The notes: generated by a model not told the origin, from the letters alone. Counted from the first letter of the stretch, positions 1-8,668 are shown. The stretch is 64,000 bases of DNA from Trujillonella humicola (GCF_046233715.1 NZ_JBJNRJ010000014.1:35872-99871); one strand, 5' to 3'. Made by a program: numbers and translations.

Positions 1-2051
1 GGCTGGGCGACGCCTTCGCGTCCGGCGGCTCGGTCGGCTACGACCACAAGGCCATGGGCATCACCGCCCGCGGCGCCTGGGAGTCGGTGACCCGGCACTT
101 CCGGGAGCTCGGCGTCGACGTGCAGAGCCAGGAGTTCACCGTCGTCGGCGTCGGGGACATGTCCGGCGACGTGTTCGGCAACGGGATGCTGCTGTCCGAG
201 CACATCCGGCTCGTCGCCGCCTTCGACCACCGGCACGTGTTCGTCGACCCCACGCCGGACGCCGCCACCTCCTTCGCCGAGCGCCGCCGGCTGTTCGCGC
301 TGCCCCGGTCGTCGTGGGCGGACTACGACCCGGCGCTGATCAGCGCCGGCGGCGGGGTCTGGCCGCGGACGGCGAAGGCGGTGCCGGTCAGCGAGCCGAT
401 GCGCGCCGCCCTGGGCCTGGCCGACGACGTCGACTCGCTGTCCCCGGTCGAGCTCGTCCGCGCGGTCCTGCTCGCCCCGGTCGACCTGCTGTTCAACGGC
501 GGCATCGGCACCTACGTGAAGGCGTCCGCCGAGAGCCACCTGGAGGTCGGGGACAAGGCCAACGACGCCGTGCGCGTCGACGGCCGCGAGCTGCGGGTGC
601 GCGTGGTGGGGGAGGGCGGCAACCTCGGCCTGACCCAGCGCGGCCGGGTGGAGTACGCCCTCGCCGGGGGCCGGGTCAACACCGACGCCATCGACAACTC
701 CGCCGGTGTGGACACCTCCGACCACGAGGTCAACATCAAGATCGCGCTGAACGGCGTCGTCGCCGGTGGAGCGCTGGACGCCGAGGGCCGGGCGGCGCTG
801 CTGCAGGAGATGACCGACGAGGTCGCCGTCGCCGTCCTCACCGACAACCACGCGCAGAACGCGACGCTGGCCGGCGAGGTCGCCGCCGCCCGCAGCCTGC
901 TCGACGCCGGGCAGCGGTTCGTCCGGGCGCTGGAGCGGTCGGGGCGGCTGGTCCGGGCGGTCGAGGCGCTGCCCGACGACCGGGCGCTCGCCGAGCGGCG
1001 CCGGGACGGGCAGGCGCTGACCGGGCCGGAGCTCTCGGTGCTGCTCGCCTACGCCAAGCTCGAGGCCGGTGACGCCGTCCTGCGGTCCGCGCTGCCGGAC
1101 GACCCGGCGCTGGCCCCGCTGCTGACCGCCTACTTCCCCACCGCCCTGCGCGAGCGCTTCCCCGAGGCGGTGGCCGGCCACCCGCTGCGCCGCGAGATCG
1201 TCGCCACGGCGCTGACCAACCGGGCGGTCAACACCGCGGGCGTGACGGGGTTGTTCCGGCTGGCCGAGGAGACCGGGGTGGACCTCGCCGGCGTCGTCCG
1301 GGCGCACGCGGTGGCCCGCGCGGTGTTCGGGGTCGACGCCCTGTGGGACGCCCCGCGGGCGCTGGACAACCGCGTGCCGGCGGCCACCCAGGGGGAGCTG
1401 CGCACGGAGGCCACCCGGCTGGCCGAGCGCGCCACCCGCTGGCTGCTGCGGCTGCCCGAGCTGGCCGGGGACCGGCCGGCTCCGATCGGGGAGGTGGTGG
1501 CGCGCTTCGCCGGGCCGGTGGCGGCCGTGCGCACCGGGCTGCCCGGCTGGCTGCTGGGCACGGAGGCCACCGCGTACGCCGAGCGCACCGAGCGGCTGCG
1601 CGCGGCCGGCGTCCCGGCGGAGCTCGCCGCCGAGGTGGCGGCCGCCCCGCTGGTCCCCGCGGCGCTGGACCTGGCCGTCGTGGCCGAGCGGACCGGTGCG
1701 CCGATCGAGCTGGCCGGCCGGGTCATGCAGTGCCTGGCCGAGCGGCTGGGCCTGGTGCCGCTGCGCGAGCTGGTGACCGCGCTGCCCCGTGACCGCCGCT
1801 GGCCCTCGCTGGCCCGCGCCACGCTGCGCGACGACCTGGCCGCCGAGGAGGCCGCGCTCACGGCGGAGGTGGTCGCCGACGCCGCGGCCGGCGCCGATGC
1901 TCCGCGGCTGGTGGCCGGCTGGGCCGAGGGCTGGGACGCCGCGCAGCGCCGCGCCGCCGCCCAGCTCGCCGACCTCGCCGGCGGGGACCGGCAGGAGCTG
2001 GCCGAGCTGCTCGTCGCCGTCCGCACGCTGCGCGGCCTCCGCCGCAGGTAG
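1..2051 (+). CDS. gdh: NAD-dependent glutamate dehydrogenase, large type, C-terminal part (5' end outside window)
   Basis: The reading frame is open from the first bases and ends in TAG at 2049-2051, so only the last roughly 680 residues of a normally about 1,600-residue enzyme are present. The large (180-kDa type) family oxidises glutamate to 2-oxoglutarate and ammonia with NAD in the cytosol. The first visible residues, GGSVGYDHKAMGITARGAWE, and the following GDMSGDVFGNGMLLS and EGGNLGLTQRGR blocks are hallmarks of the dehydrogenase core of this family; the rest is the helical C-terminal domain typical of the large type. The stretch DNHAQN follows the core. Nothing is broken in the visible part. 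The next gene starts 82 bp downstream on the same strand. Family identity is secure; regulation and N-terminus cannot be seen. Confidence 0.93.
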   Translation, partial: LGDAFASGGSVGYDHKAMGITARGAWESVTRHFRELGVDVQSQEFTVVGVGDMSGDVFGNGMLLSEHIRLVAAFDHRHVFVDPTPDAATSFAERRRLFALPRSSWADYDPALISAGGGVWPRTAKAVPVSEPMRAALGLADDVDSLSPVELVRAVLLAPVDLLFNGGIGTYVKASAESHLEVGDKANDAVRVDGRELRVRVVGEGGNLGLTQRGRVEYALAGGRVNTDAIDNSAGVDTSDHEVNIKIALNGVVAGGALDAEGRAALLQEMTDEVAVAVLTDNHAQNATLAGEVAAARSLLDAGQRFVRALERSGRLVRAVEALPDDRALAERRRDGQALTGPELSVLLAYAKLEAGDAVLRSALPDDPALAPLLTAYFPTALRERFPEAVAGHPLRREIVATALTNRAVNTAGVTGLFRLAEETGVDLAGVVRAHAVARAVFGVDALWDAPRALDNRVPAATQGELRTEATRLAERATRWLLRLPELAGDRPAPIGEVVARFAGPVAAVRTGLPGWLLGTEATAYAERTERLRAAGVPAELAAEVAAAPLVPAALDLAVVAERTGAPIELAGRVMQCLAERLGLVPLRELVTALPRDRRWPSLARATLRDDLAAEEAALTAEVVADAAAGADAPRLVAGWAEGWDAAQRRAAAQLADLAGGDRQELAELLVAVRTLRGLRRR

Positions 2052-2133
2052 CCCCCGCGTGTCCGCGGCGACGTGCCCGTGATCGCCGCCGGAGGGGAGG
2101 GGAGGGGGCACGGGGAGCGGGGATCCTGGGAGC

Positions 2134-2904
2134 GTGTCCGCGCTCCTGCCGGCCCAGCCCGAGCCGGTCACCGCCACCGCCCCCCGCCCCGCCGGTCGGA
2201 CCCTGTTCACCCAGGGCTGGCGCGACGTCGCCTTCCTGCACTGGGCCGTGGACCCCGCGCGGGTGGCGCCGCTGCTCCCCCGGGGCACGCGGCCCGACGT
2301 GCTCGGCGGGGTCACCTACGTCGGTCTGGTCCCCTTCCGGATGCACCGGATCGGGTTGCTGGGCACTCCGGGACTGCCGTGGGTGGGCTCGTTCCTGGAG
2401 ACCAACGTGCGCCTCTACTCGGTGGACGACCGGGGTCGCCGGGGCGTCGTCTTCCGGTCCCTGGAGGTCGAGCGGCTGCCGACGGTCCTCGTCGCCCGCT
2501 GGATCGCCCGGCTGCCCTACACGTGGGCCCGGATGCGGCTGGAGCGCGACCGGGACGTGCTGACCTACACCTCCCGGCGGCGCTGGCCCCGACCCCGCGG
2601 GGCCGTCAGCCGCGTGCAGCTGCGCGTCGGTGCCCCGCTGGCCGCGCCGGATCCGCTCGCGGCCTTCCTCACCGGCCGGTGGGGGCTGCACCAGAGCGCG
2701 TGGGGCCGCACCCGCTACTGGCCGAACGAGCACCCGGCCTGGCCGCTGCACCGCGCCACCCTCCTGGGCTGGGCCGACGACCTCACCGCGGCGGCGGGCC
2801 TCCCCGTCACCGGGCCGCCGGACAGCGTGCTGTTCTCCCCGGGCGTGGACGTCCGCTTCGGCCCGCGCGTCCGCGGCGACGTCGTCGTCACGGGGCCTGC
2901 GTGA
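2134..2904 (+). CDS. DUF2071 (YqjF-like) family protein
   Basis: This 256-residue protein belongs to the DUF2071/YqjF group, which is related in fold to acetoacetate decarboxylase; no enzymatic activity is established for most members. The family pattern is visible near the N-terminus: LHWAVDPARVAPLLPRGTRP followed by TYVGLVPFRM, then a NVRLYS segment and a C-terminal PDSVLFSPGVDVRFG block. There is no signal peptide or membrane segment, so it should be cytosolic. The GTG start at 2134 is chosen because the conserved region begins about 25 residues in; a purine-rich stretch lies 30-45 bp upstream but no ideally spaced ribosome site is seen. It stands alone between the glutamate dehydrogenase gene and the oxygenase operon. 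The function is unknown. Confidence 0.85.
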   Translation: MSALLPAQPEPVTATAPRPAGRTLFTQGWRDVAFLHWAVDPARVAPLLPRGTRPDVLGGVTYVGLVPFRMHRIGLLGTPGLPWVGSFLETNVRLYSVDDRGRRGVVFRSLEVERLPTVLVARWIARLPYTWARMRLERDRDVLTYTSRRRWPRPRGAVSRVQLRVGAPLAAPDPLAAFLTGRWGLHQSAWGRTRYWPNEHPAWPLHRATLLGWADDLTAAAGLPVTGPPDSVLFSPGVDVRFGPRVRGDVVVTGPA

Positions 2905-2949
2905 CGCGCGGACCGCAGGCGGGCTTCGCGGGCGTTTCCGATGTACGGT

Positions 2950-2980
2950 CCTCACACCCACAGCCGTGATGACTGTGAGG
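2950..2980. promoter_or_regulatory. Inverted repeat upstream of the oxygenase/ABC operon, possible operator
   Basis: The arms CCTCACA (2950-2956) and TGTGAGG (2974-2980) are perfect complements, and a second nested pair CACAG/CTGTG (2959-2963 and 2973-2977) shares the right arm. The dyad lies 66 bp before the ATG of the first oxygenase gene, where a regulator would be expected to bind. No convincing -35/-10 pair is visible. Operator function is inference only. Confidence 0.4.
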
Positions 2981-3045
2981 ATCGCTCGTTGAGCATGGTC
3001 CCCGCGCCTCCGCAGACTCGTCCCAGCCAGCGCGAGGAGGACGCC

Positions 3046-4038
3046 ATGAGCAGCAGCCCGGTCCCCGTCATCGACATCACGGACCTCCGCAGCGACGACG
3101 AGGCCAGCCGCCGCGCCGTCGGCAAGGAGATCGACGCCGCCTGCCGGGAGATCGGCTTCTTCTCGATCACCGGTCACGGCGTGCCCGACGAGCTCATCGC
3201 CGGCGTGTACGACACCGCGAAGGAGTTCTTCGCGCTGCCGCTGGAGGAGAAGCGCCGGGTGGCCCAGCCCGACCCGAAGACCGTGCGGGGCTACACCGCG
3301 ATCGGTGAGCAGGCGTTCGCCTACAACGACGACACGAGCGCGCCGGGGGACCTGCACGAGAAGTTCGACGTCGGCCCGCACGTGGTGTCCGACGACCCGT
3401 ACTTCGCGATCGAGAACGCCGGGCCCCACTTCATCCCCAACCAGTGGCCCGAGCGCCCCGCCGGCATGCAGCAGGCGTGGGAGCGCTACTTCGAGGCGGC
3501 CGACGACCTGTCCCGGCTGCTCATGCGCGGTTTCGCGCTCGGCCTCGACCTGCCGGAGGACTTCTTCGAGGACAAGATCGACAAGGACATCTCGATGCTG
3601 CGGGCGATCCACTACCCGCACCGCGAGGAGCCACCGCTGCCCGGTCAGCTCCGCGCGGGCGCGCACACCGACTACGGCAGCCTGACGATCGTCCGGCCGG
3701 AAGAGGCGCCGGGCGGCCTGCAGGTGTTCACCCGGGACGGCGACTGGGTCGACGTGCCGGTGATCCCGGGCGGGCTCGTGGTGAACATCGGCGACCTCAT
3801 GGCGCAGTGGACCAACGACCAGTGGATCTCCACCCGCCACCGGGTGGCCAACCCGCCGCGCGACGTCGTCGCCGACACCGAGCGGATGTCGATCGTGTTC
3901 TTCCACCAGCCCAACTACGACGCCGTCGTGGAGGCGCTGCCGACCTGCGTCCCCCCGGGGGAGCAGCCCCGCTACGCGCCCACCACCTCGGGCGACCACC
4001 TGACCATGAAGTTCGAGAAGACCCACCAGCGGGTGTGA
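3046..4038 (+). CDS. Isopenicillin N synthase-like non-haem Fe(II) oxygenase (first copy)
   Basis: A 330-residue member of the isopenicillin N synthase/2-oxoglutarate oxygenase superfamily. The iron triad is visible as H207-x-D209 (in HTDYGSLTIV) and H265 (in STRHRV); R280 and S282 in ERMSIVFF form the usual RxS site for the co-substrate carboxylate, which points to 2-oxoglutarate use. The N-terminal DIOX_N domain is seen in VPVIDITDL and GFFSITGHGVP. The ATG at 3046 follows GAGGAGG at 3034-3040 and is preferred to upstream in-frame starts. It is the first gene of an operon whose next genes overlap by four bases. A homologue sits on the opposite strand at 8669-9658. The substrate is unknown; the linked importer suggests an imported compound. 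Confidence 0.9.
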   Translation: MSSSPVPVIDITDLRSDDEASRRAVGKEIDAACREIGFFSITGHGVPDELIAGVYDTAKEFFALPLEEKRRVAQPDPKTVRGYTAIGEQAFAYNDDTSAPGDLHEKFDVGPHVVSDDPYFAIENAGPHFIPNQWPERPAGMQQAWERYFEAADDLSRLLMRGFALGLDLPEDFFEDKIDKDISMLRAIHYPHREEPPLPGQLRAGAHTDYGSLTIVRPEEAPGGLQVFTRDGDWVDVPVIPGGLVVNIGDLMAQWTNDQWISTRHRVANPPRDVVADTERMSIVFFHQPNYDAVVEALPTCVPPGEQPRYAPTTSGDHLTMKFEKTHQRV

Positions 4039-4358
4039 CCGCGGTGGACGCAGGTGCCCCCGCGGCGGGCGCCCCGGGGGACGGCGACGCCGCCGGCGCC
4101 TTCGACGTCGAGCTGCGCCGTTCCGGGCACAGGCTGCACGTGCCCTCCGACCGCAGCCTGATCGAGGTGGTGGAGGAGGTCGTCGACGTGGACTACACCT
4201 GCCGCCGTGGCGACTGCGGGTCCTGCGTCAGCACGGTCCTCGACGGCGTGCCGGACTACCGCAACACCGTCCTCTCCGAGCGGGCACGAGCCGCCGGGCG
4301 GCGGATCGCGCTGTGCGTGGACCGCGCGCACACCCCCGTCCTGGTGCTCGACCTGTGA
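4035..4358 (+). CDS. [2Fe-2S] plant-type ferredoxin
   Basis: A 107-residue ferredoxin with a CX4CX2CX29C cluster motif (C56, C61, C64, C94; local sequence YTCRRGDCGSC), the pattern of plant-type and phthalate-dioxygenase-type ferredoxin domains. It would pass single electrons in the cytosol. The GTG start at 4035 overlaps the preceding stop codon by four bases, so it is probably translationally coupled to the oxygenase gene; the following ABC gene overlaps it in the same way. An electron-transfer partner is unusual beside a 2-oxoglutarate-type oxygenase, which normally needs none. No reductase gene is adjacent. It may serve a different enzyme of the pathway or keep the iron centre reduced; both ideas are inference. 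Confidence 0.88.
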   Translation: MTAVDAGAPAAGAPGDGDAAGAFDVELRRSGHRLHVPSDRSLIEVVEEVVDVDYTCRRGDCGSCVSTVLDGVPDYRNTVLSERARAAGRRIALCVDRAHTPVLVLDL

Positions 4359-5968
4359 CCGAACTGTTGGGTCCACGGGCGGCGAGCGGCACTAACGTCC
4401 CGGCGGTGGGCCACCCGCGGGGCGACGACCTGTCCGGAGACGGGTGGGCGATCGCCTGCGCCGGGGTGTCGAAGTCCTTCCCCGGGGTCCGCGCCCTGGA
4501 CGACGTCTCCCTCGGCCTGCGGCCCGGCACCGTGCACGCGCTGCTGGGGGAGAACGGAGCCGGCAAGTCGACGCTCATCCGGATCCTCACCGGAGCGGAG
4601 CGGCCGGACACCGGCCAGGTGTTCATCGGCGGCCAGCCGCTCCGGCACGCCACGCCGGTGGCCGCCCGCAAGCTGGGCGTGCGCGTGCTGCCCCAGGAGC
4701 GGCACGTCGCCGGGGAGCTGACGGTCGGGCACAACGTGCTCCTGGACGACCTCCCCCGCAACGCCCTCGGCCTGGTCGGCGCCCGGGCCATCGCCCGCCG
4801 CGCCCAGGAGCACCTGGACCGCCTCGGCCTGGACCTCGACGCCCGGATGCGGGCCGGCGACCTCACCGCCGCCCAGCAGCAGCTGGTCGAACTCGCCCGG
4901 ACGACGGCCCGGCCGGCGCAGGTGATCGTGCTCGACGAGCCGACGGCGTCCCTGGCCGGCGACGAGGTCGAGGTGCTCTTCCGGGTCATCCGGTCCCTGC
5001 GTGAGCAGGGCACGACGCTGCTGTACATCTCCCACCACCTGCACGAGGTGTTCGAGGTGGCCGACACGGCCACGGTGCTGCGCAACGGGCGGCACGTGAT
5101 GGACGTCGCGGTGGCCGACACCGACACCGACGGCCTGCTGCGGGCGATGTTCGACCGGGAGATCGAGCACAGCCGCCTCCCGAGGGCGCCGCGTCCGGCC
5201 GCGCCGCCTGCGCCGGTCCTCACGGCCCGGGGCGTCGCCGTCCCCGGCCGGCTGGCCCCCCTCGACGTCGCGGTCCGCCCGGGCGAGGTCCTCGCCCTCT
5301 CCGGCCCCGCGGGTTCGGGTACCTCGCTGCTCGCCGAGCTGCTGGCCGGGGTGTCCCAGCCGGGAGAGGGGACGGTCGAGCTGGCCGGGACGGGGCGGCT
5401 GCGCAGCCGGTCGGCGGCGGCGTCCGCCGGCATCGGCTTCGTCCCGGCCGACCGCAAACGGCAGGCGCTCCTGCTCGAGCGCGCCATCGTGGAGAACCTG
5501 CAGCTGGGCGCAGCTGCGACGTCCGTGCTCTACCGCCCGCGGAGGGCGCTGCGCGACGCGGCCCGAGCGCTGCAGCGCGGACGCGTGCGGGCGGCCTCCC
5601 CGGGGACGCCGGTGCGCGTGCTCTCGGGCGGGAACCAGCAGCGGGTGGTCTTCGCGCGGTGGCTGTCGGCGGGCTGCCGGGTGCTGGTGCTGGACCAGCC
5701 GACGGCCGGTGTCGACGTCGCGGCGAAGTTCGACATCTACGCCCAGTTGCTGGACCTCACCGCCGACGGCGTCGCGGTGGTGGTGGTCTCCAGCGACTAC
5801 GAGGAGATCTCGGCCCTCGCCGACCGCGCGCTGATCATGGTCGGTGGCGTCGCCACCGCCTCGCTGGACGGGGACGCGATCACCCCCGAGAAGCTCTACG
5901 AGCTCGAGACAGAGGGCGCGCACGAGGTGGGGGAAGCCGTCGTGCTGCCCCCGGAGGAGGACCGATGA
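4355..5968 (+). CDS. Ribose-type sugar ABC importer, tandem ATP-binding protein
   Basis: A 537-residue protein with two fused ABC domains, as in RbsA/XylG/MglA importers. Domain one (about 30-260) has a canonical Walker A GENGAGKST (66-74) and Walker B VIVLDEPTASL but a poor signature (LTAAQQQLVELA). Domain two (about 280-520) has a degenerate Walker A (GPAGSGTS), a good signature LSGGNQQRVVFARWL and a Walker B ending DQP instead of DEP. Together they would form one competent ATP site, as expected in this family. The GTG at 4355 overlaps the ferredoxin stop by four bases; a GTG at 4406 is a possible alternative start. It overlaps the permease gene by four bases. The substrate class could be sugars, nucleosides or similar small molecules. 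Confidence 0.92.
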   Translation: MTELLGPRAASGTNVPAVGHPRGDDLSGDGWAIACAGVSKSFPGVRALDDVSLGLRPGTVHALLGENGAGKSTLIRILTGAERPDTGQVFIGGQPLRHATPVAARKLGVRVLPQERHVAGELTVGHNVLLDDLPRNALGLVGARAIARRAQEHLDRLGLDLDARMRAGDLTAAQQQLVELARTTARPAQVIVLDEPTASLAGDEVEVLFRVIRSLREQGTTLLYISHHLHEVFEVADTATVLRNGRHVMDVAVADTDTDGLLRAMFDREIEHSRLPRAPRPAAPPAPVLTARGVAVPGRLAPLDVAVRPGEVLALSGPAGSGTSLLAELLAGVSQPGEGTVELAGTGRLRSRSAAASAGIGFVPADRKRQALLLERAIVENLQLGAAATSVLYRPRRALRDAARALQRGRVRAASPGTPVRVLSGGNQQRVVFARWLSAGCRVLVLDQPTAGVDVAAKFDIYAQLLDLTADGVAVVVVSSDYEEISALADRALIMVGGVATASLDGDAITPEKLYELETEGAHEVGEAVVLPPEEDR

Positions 5969-7077
5969 GCTCGACCCTGCAGCAGTCGCCGAACGCCGTA
6001 CCGTCGGCGGCCGGCCGGGCGCCGGATCGCGGGCCCCGGTTGCAGCACACGACCACGCAGGCCCTGCGGACCGTCCTGCCGCTCGTGGTGCTGCTCGTGG
6101 CGCTGGCGCTCTACACCGACAGCCAGAACCCGGCGTTCATCCGCTCGGGCAACATCGAGAACATCCTCGTCCAGGTCGCGGTGCTCGGGATCCTGGCGGC
6201 CGGGCAGACCTTCCTGCTCATCGGCGGCCAGATGGACCTGTCGGTCGGCAGCCTCGTGAGCCTCGTGGCGGTGCTGGCCGCCAAGCAGTTCGACGCCGGC
6301 TGGAGCACGCCGGCGGTGGTGATCTTCGCGCTGGCCCTGGGGGCGCTGGTCGGGCTCGTGTGGGGGCTCGTGGTCGCCTACCTCGACGTCCCCCCGTTCA
6401 TCCTGACCCTCGGCGGCCTGTCGGTCCTGGGATCGCTGGCCCTGGTCGCCAGCAACAACGTGCCGATCCGGGTCCAGGACGGCCTCAACAGCTGGGGCTT
6501 CGGGCAGTGGTTCGGCCTGCGGGCCCCGGCCGTGATGCTCATCGTCGTCCTGGTGCTGGCCGGCCTGCTGCTGCACTTCACCCGGTTCGGCCGCACCACG
6601 TACGCGCTCGGGTCCTCCCGGCCGACGGCGTTCCTCGCCGGCGTCCCCGTGAAGCGTCACCTGGTGCTGCTCTTCGTCGGCAACAGCACGCTGGCCGCGT
6701 TCGCCGGCCTGGTCATGATGGCCCGCCTCGCCGCCGGTGACCCGCGGTCGGGGCAGGGCCTGGAGCTGTCGGTCATCGCGGTGACCGTCCTGGGCGGGGC
6801 GGCGCTGGCCGGGGGCCGCGGCACGATGATCGGCACCGCCGTCGGCGTGCTGGTCTTCGGCACGATCAGCTCCTCGCTGACCTTCCTCAAGGTGCCGGGC
6901 GCCTACCAGAGCCTGGTCTCCGGCGGCATCCTCATCGTCGCCGTCGTGGTCACCGCCGCGGCCGACCTGCGCGCCGCACGCGCCACCGGGGTGCGGGGGA
7001 GCGCCGCCTGGCGCGGACTCCTCGGGCCCCTGACCCGCCCCTCCCGGCGCACCGCCCCACCGGCGGAGGGCGCCTGA
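5965..7077 (+). CDS. Ribose-type ABC importer permease
   Basis: A 370-residue polytopic membrane protein of the branched-chain-amino-acid/ribose permease superfamily (RbsC-like). Eight to ten hydrophobic segments are visible from residue 35 to 345. Family motifs include a glycine-rich loop GGQMDLSVGSLVSLVAV after the second helix and the cytoplasmic stretch FGRTTYALGSSRPTAFLAGV, which docks on the ATPase, followed by GGAALAGGRGTMIGT. The ATG at 5965 overlaps the ATPase stop by four bases. The N-terminal 35 residues are polar and disordered. It should pair with the upstream ATPase and the downstream binding protein to give a complete importer. Confidence 0.92.
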   Translation: MSSTLQQSPNAVPSAAGRAPDRGPRLQHTTTQALRTVLPLVVLLVALALYTDSQNPAFIRSGNIENILVQVAVLGILAAGQTFLLIGGQMDLSVGSLVSLVAVLAAKQFDAGWSTPAVVIFALALGALVGLVWGLVVAYLDVPPFILTLGGLSVLGSLALVASNNVPIRVQDGLNSWGFGQWFGLRAPAVMLIVVLVLAGLLLHFTRFGRTTYALGSSRPTAFLAGVPVKRHLVLLFVGNSTLAAFAGLVMMARLAAGDPRSGQGLELSVIAVTVLGGAALAGGRGTMIGTAVGVLVFGTISSSLTFLKVPGAYQSLVSGGILIVAVVVTAAADLRAARATGVRGSAAWRGLLGPLTRPSRRTAPPAEGA

Positions 7078-7088
7078 CCCCCAGACCC

Positions 7089-7113
7089 CCGTCGGACAGC
7101 GCTGTGCCGACGG
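7089..7113 (+). repeat. Intercistronic hairpin between permease and binding-protein genes
   Basis: CCGTCGG (7089-7095) and CCGACGG (7107-7113) are perfect 7-bp arms around the loop ACAGCGCTGTG, itself containing a 10-bp palindrome. It sits in the only sizeable gap (88 bp) of an otherwise overlapping operon, just before the binding-protein gene. Such hairpins can stabilise or separate mRNA segments so the binding protein is made in excess; that role is inference here. Confidence 0.45.
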
Positions 7114-7165
7114 CTGTTCCACCCCCGACCCCGCGCCGACCGGCGCCTCAGCCCACGGAGCAGCC

Positions 7166-8218
7166 ATGACCCCCCGTCCCACGTCCCCCCGTCTCCCGGT
7201 CCTGCCGATGGACCGCCGCGGCTTCTTCCGCGTCTCCGGTCTCGTGGGCGGCGGTCTGCTGCTGGCCGCCTGCGGTGACGACTCTGGCGGCTCCGGCGGT
7301 GGCGGCGGCGGCGGGGGTGGCGGCGGTGGCGGCGGCACGATCGGCATCTCGCTGAACGGCAACAACGCCTACTCCAGCTACGTCGCCGAGGGCGTCATCG
7401 CGGCGCTCGACGGCACGGACTACGACTTCACCGGCGTCCAGAACAACTTCGACAGCTCGCAGGAGCTGGGCAACATCGAGAACCTGATCAACCAGGGGAT
7501 CGCCGGCCTGGTCGTGCTCCCCGCCGACGCGGCCACGCTGGCCCGTGCCGCGGAGATCGCCCAGCAGCAGGACATCCCGGTCGGGAACGCCCTGTGGCCG
7601 GGGGAGAGCGACGCCGACCAGTTCTTCGCCGGTGTCGCCGCGCTGGACTCGGTCGAGGGCGGCCGGCTGATCGGCGAGTGGCTCAAGGAGAACGCCACGC
7701 CGGGCCCGGTCATCGTCGTGCAGGGCATCGTCGGCCAGGGCTTCTCCGAGCGCATCGACGAGGGTCTGGACGAGGCGCTGGAGGGCAGCGGTTTCGAGAT
7801 CGTCATCCGCGAGCAGGGCTTCTTCGACCGCGACACGGCCACCGACATCGTCGAGTCCGGCCTGCAGGCCAACCCCGGGGTGACGGCGATCGTCGCCTAC
7901 GCGGCGTCGATGTCCAACGGGATCTCCTCCTACCTCCAGGCGCAGGGCATCACGAACATCACCCACGTCTCCAGCGACGCCGACGACGAGATGTTCGAGT
8001 GGCTGGGCACGCCCTACCTCGCCGCCTCGCGCTACTACTCGGCGGGGGAGACCGGGTTCGTCGTCACCAAGTCGGTGCTCGCCCAGTTGGCCGGCGACGA
8101 CGTGACGTTCGAGAACGAGATCTTCCAGGACATGATCACCGCTGAGAACCGGGACCAGATCCTGGCCGACCACCCCTACCGGTACGAGGAGTTCTCCGAT
8201 CAGGCGGCGACCATCTGA
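7166..8218 (+). CDS. Ribose-type ABC importer substrate-binding lipoprotein with Tat-like signal
   Basis: A 350-residue periplasmic-binding-protein-4 (RbsB-like) protein. The N-terminus has a twin-arginine motif (DRRGFFRVSG, R17-R18), a hydrophobic stretch and a lipobox ending LLAAC with C36 as the lipidated residue, so export through Tat and anchoring to the outer face of the membrane is likely. A run of 14 glycines follows as a flexible linker. The mature part begins with GTIGISLNG and shows two alpha/beta lobes, with conserved NLINQGIAGLVVLPAD and SDADDEMFEWL. The ATG at 7166 follows GGAGCA at a suitable distance; ATG 7208 is an alternative that would still keep the Tat motif. It ends in TGATG, overlapping the next gene by one base. 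Ligand not predictable from sequence. Confidence 0.9.
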   Translation: MTPRPTSPRLPVLPMDRRGFFRVSGLVGGGLLLAACGDDSGGSGGGGGGGGGGGGGGTIGISLNGNNAYSSYVAEGVIAALDGTDYDFTGVQNNFDSSQELGNIENLINQGIAGLVVLPADAATLARAAEIAQQQDIPVGNALWPGESDADQFFAGVAALDSVEGGRLIGEWLKENATPGPVIVVQGIVGQGFSERIDEGLDEALEGSGFEIVIREQGFFDRDTATDIVESGLQANPGVTAIVAYAASMSNGISSYLQAQGITNITHVSSDADDEMFEWLGTPYLAASRYYSAGETGFVVTKSVLAQLAGDDVTFENEIFQDMITAENRDQILADHPYRYEEFSDQAATI

Positions 8219-8619
8219 TGGCCGTCTCGCTCTCGTTCGCGAGCCTGATGGTCCACGACCCGGACCGGTCGGTCGCCTTCTACCAGGAGCTGTTCGGCCT
8301 GCCCGAGGTCGAGGAGCTGGCCAGCCCGTACTTCCGCGGGCTGCGGATCGGCCCCACGGTCCTGGGGTTCAGCGGCCCGAAGGCCTACGAGCTGCTGGAG
8401 CTGCCGTCTCCCTCCGCGGAGGGGGACGGCGTCGACACCTTCCTCACCTTCGAGGCCGAGGACCGCGAGGGCGTCACGGCACTCACCGCCCGGGCCGCGG
8501 AGCTCGGAGGTGCGATCGTCAAGGAGCCGTACGACACCTACTACGGCGCCTGGCAGTCGGTGGTCCGCGATCCCGACGGGCACGCGTTCCGGATCAACTA
8601 CCTGCCGCTGGCGAGCTGA
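8218..8619 (+). CDS. VOC (glyoxalase/bleomycin-resistance fold) protein
   Basis: A 133-residue single VOC unit with two beta-alpha-beta-beta-beta modules: the first begins SLSFASLMVHDPDRSVAFY and the second ends RDPDGHAFRINYLPL. E/H metal-ligand positions are partly present (GHAFRINYL at the C-terminal module). VOC proteins include lyases, isomerases, extradiol dioxygenases and resistance proteins, so the reaction is open. The ATG at 8218 shares a base with the stop of the binding-protein gene, making it the last gene of the operon and suggesting a catabolic step on the imported compound or its product. A strong hairpin follows 11 bp after the stop. Confidence 0.85.
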   Translation: MAVSLSFASLMVHDPDRSVAFYQELFGLPEVEELASPYFRGLRIGPTVLGFSGPKAYELLELPSPSAEGDGVDTFLTFEAEDREGVTALTARAAELGGAIVKEPYDTYYGAWQSVVRDPDGHAFRINYLPLAS

Positions 8620-8629
8620 GGTCCCCGTG

Positions 8630-8668
8630 GCGGGGGAGGCCGGGCCCCCTGCGTCCGCCCTCCCCCGC
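8630..8668. terminator. Bidirectional hairpin terminator between convergent genes
   Basis: GCGGGGGAGG (8630-8639) and CCTCCCCCGC (8659-8668) form a perfect 10-bp stem with a 19-nt loop. It fills the 49-bp gap between the operon end at 8619 and the stop of the convergent second oxygenase gene at 8669. No T tract follows, as is common in actinobacteria. Confidence 0.6.

Noticed and set aside
2941..3045. N-terminal extension of the first oxygenase from an upstream ATG at 2941
   Set aside because: The extra 35 residues are not family-like, overlap the operator-like dyad, and the ATG at 3046 has a good GAGGAGG ribosome site.
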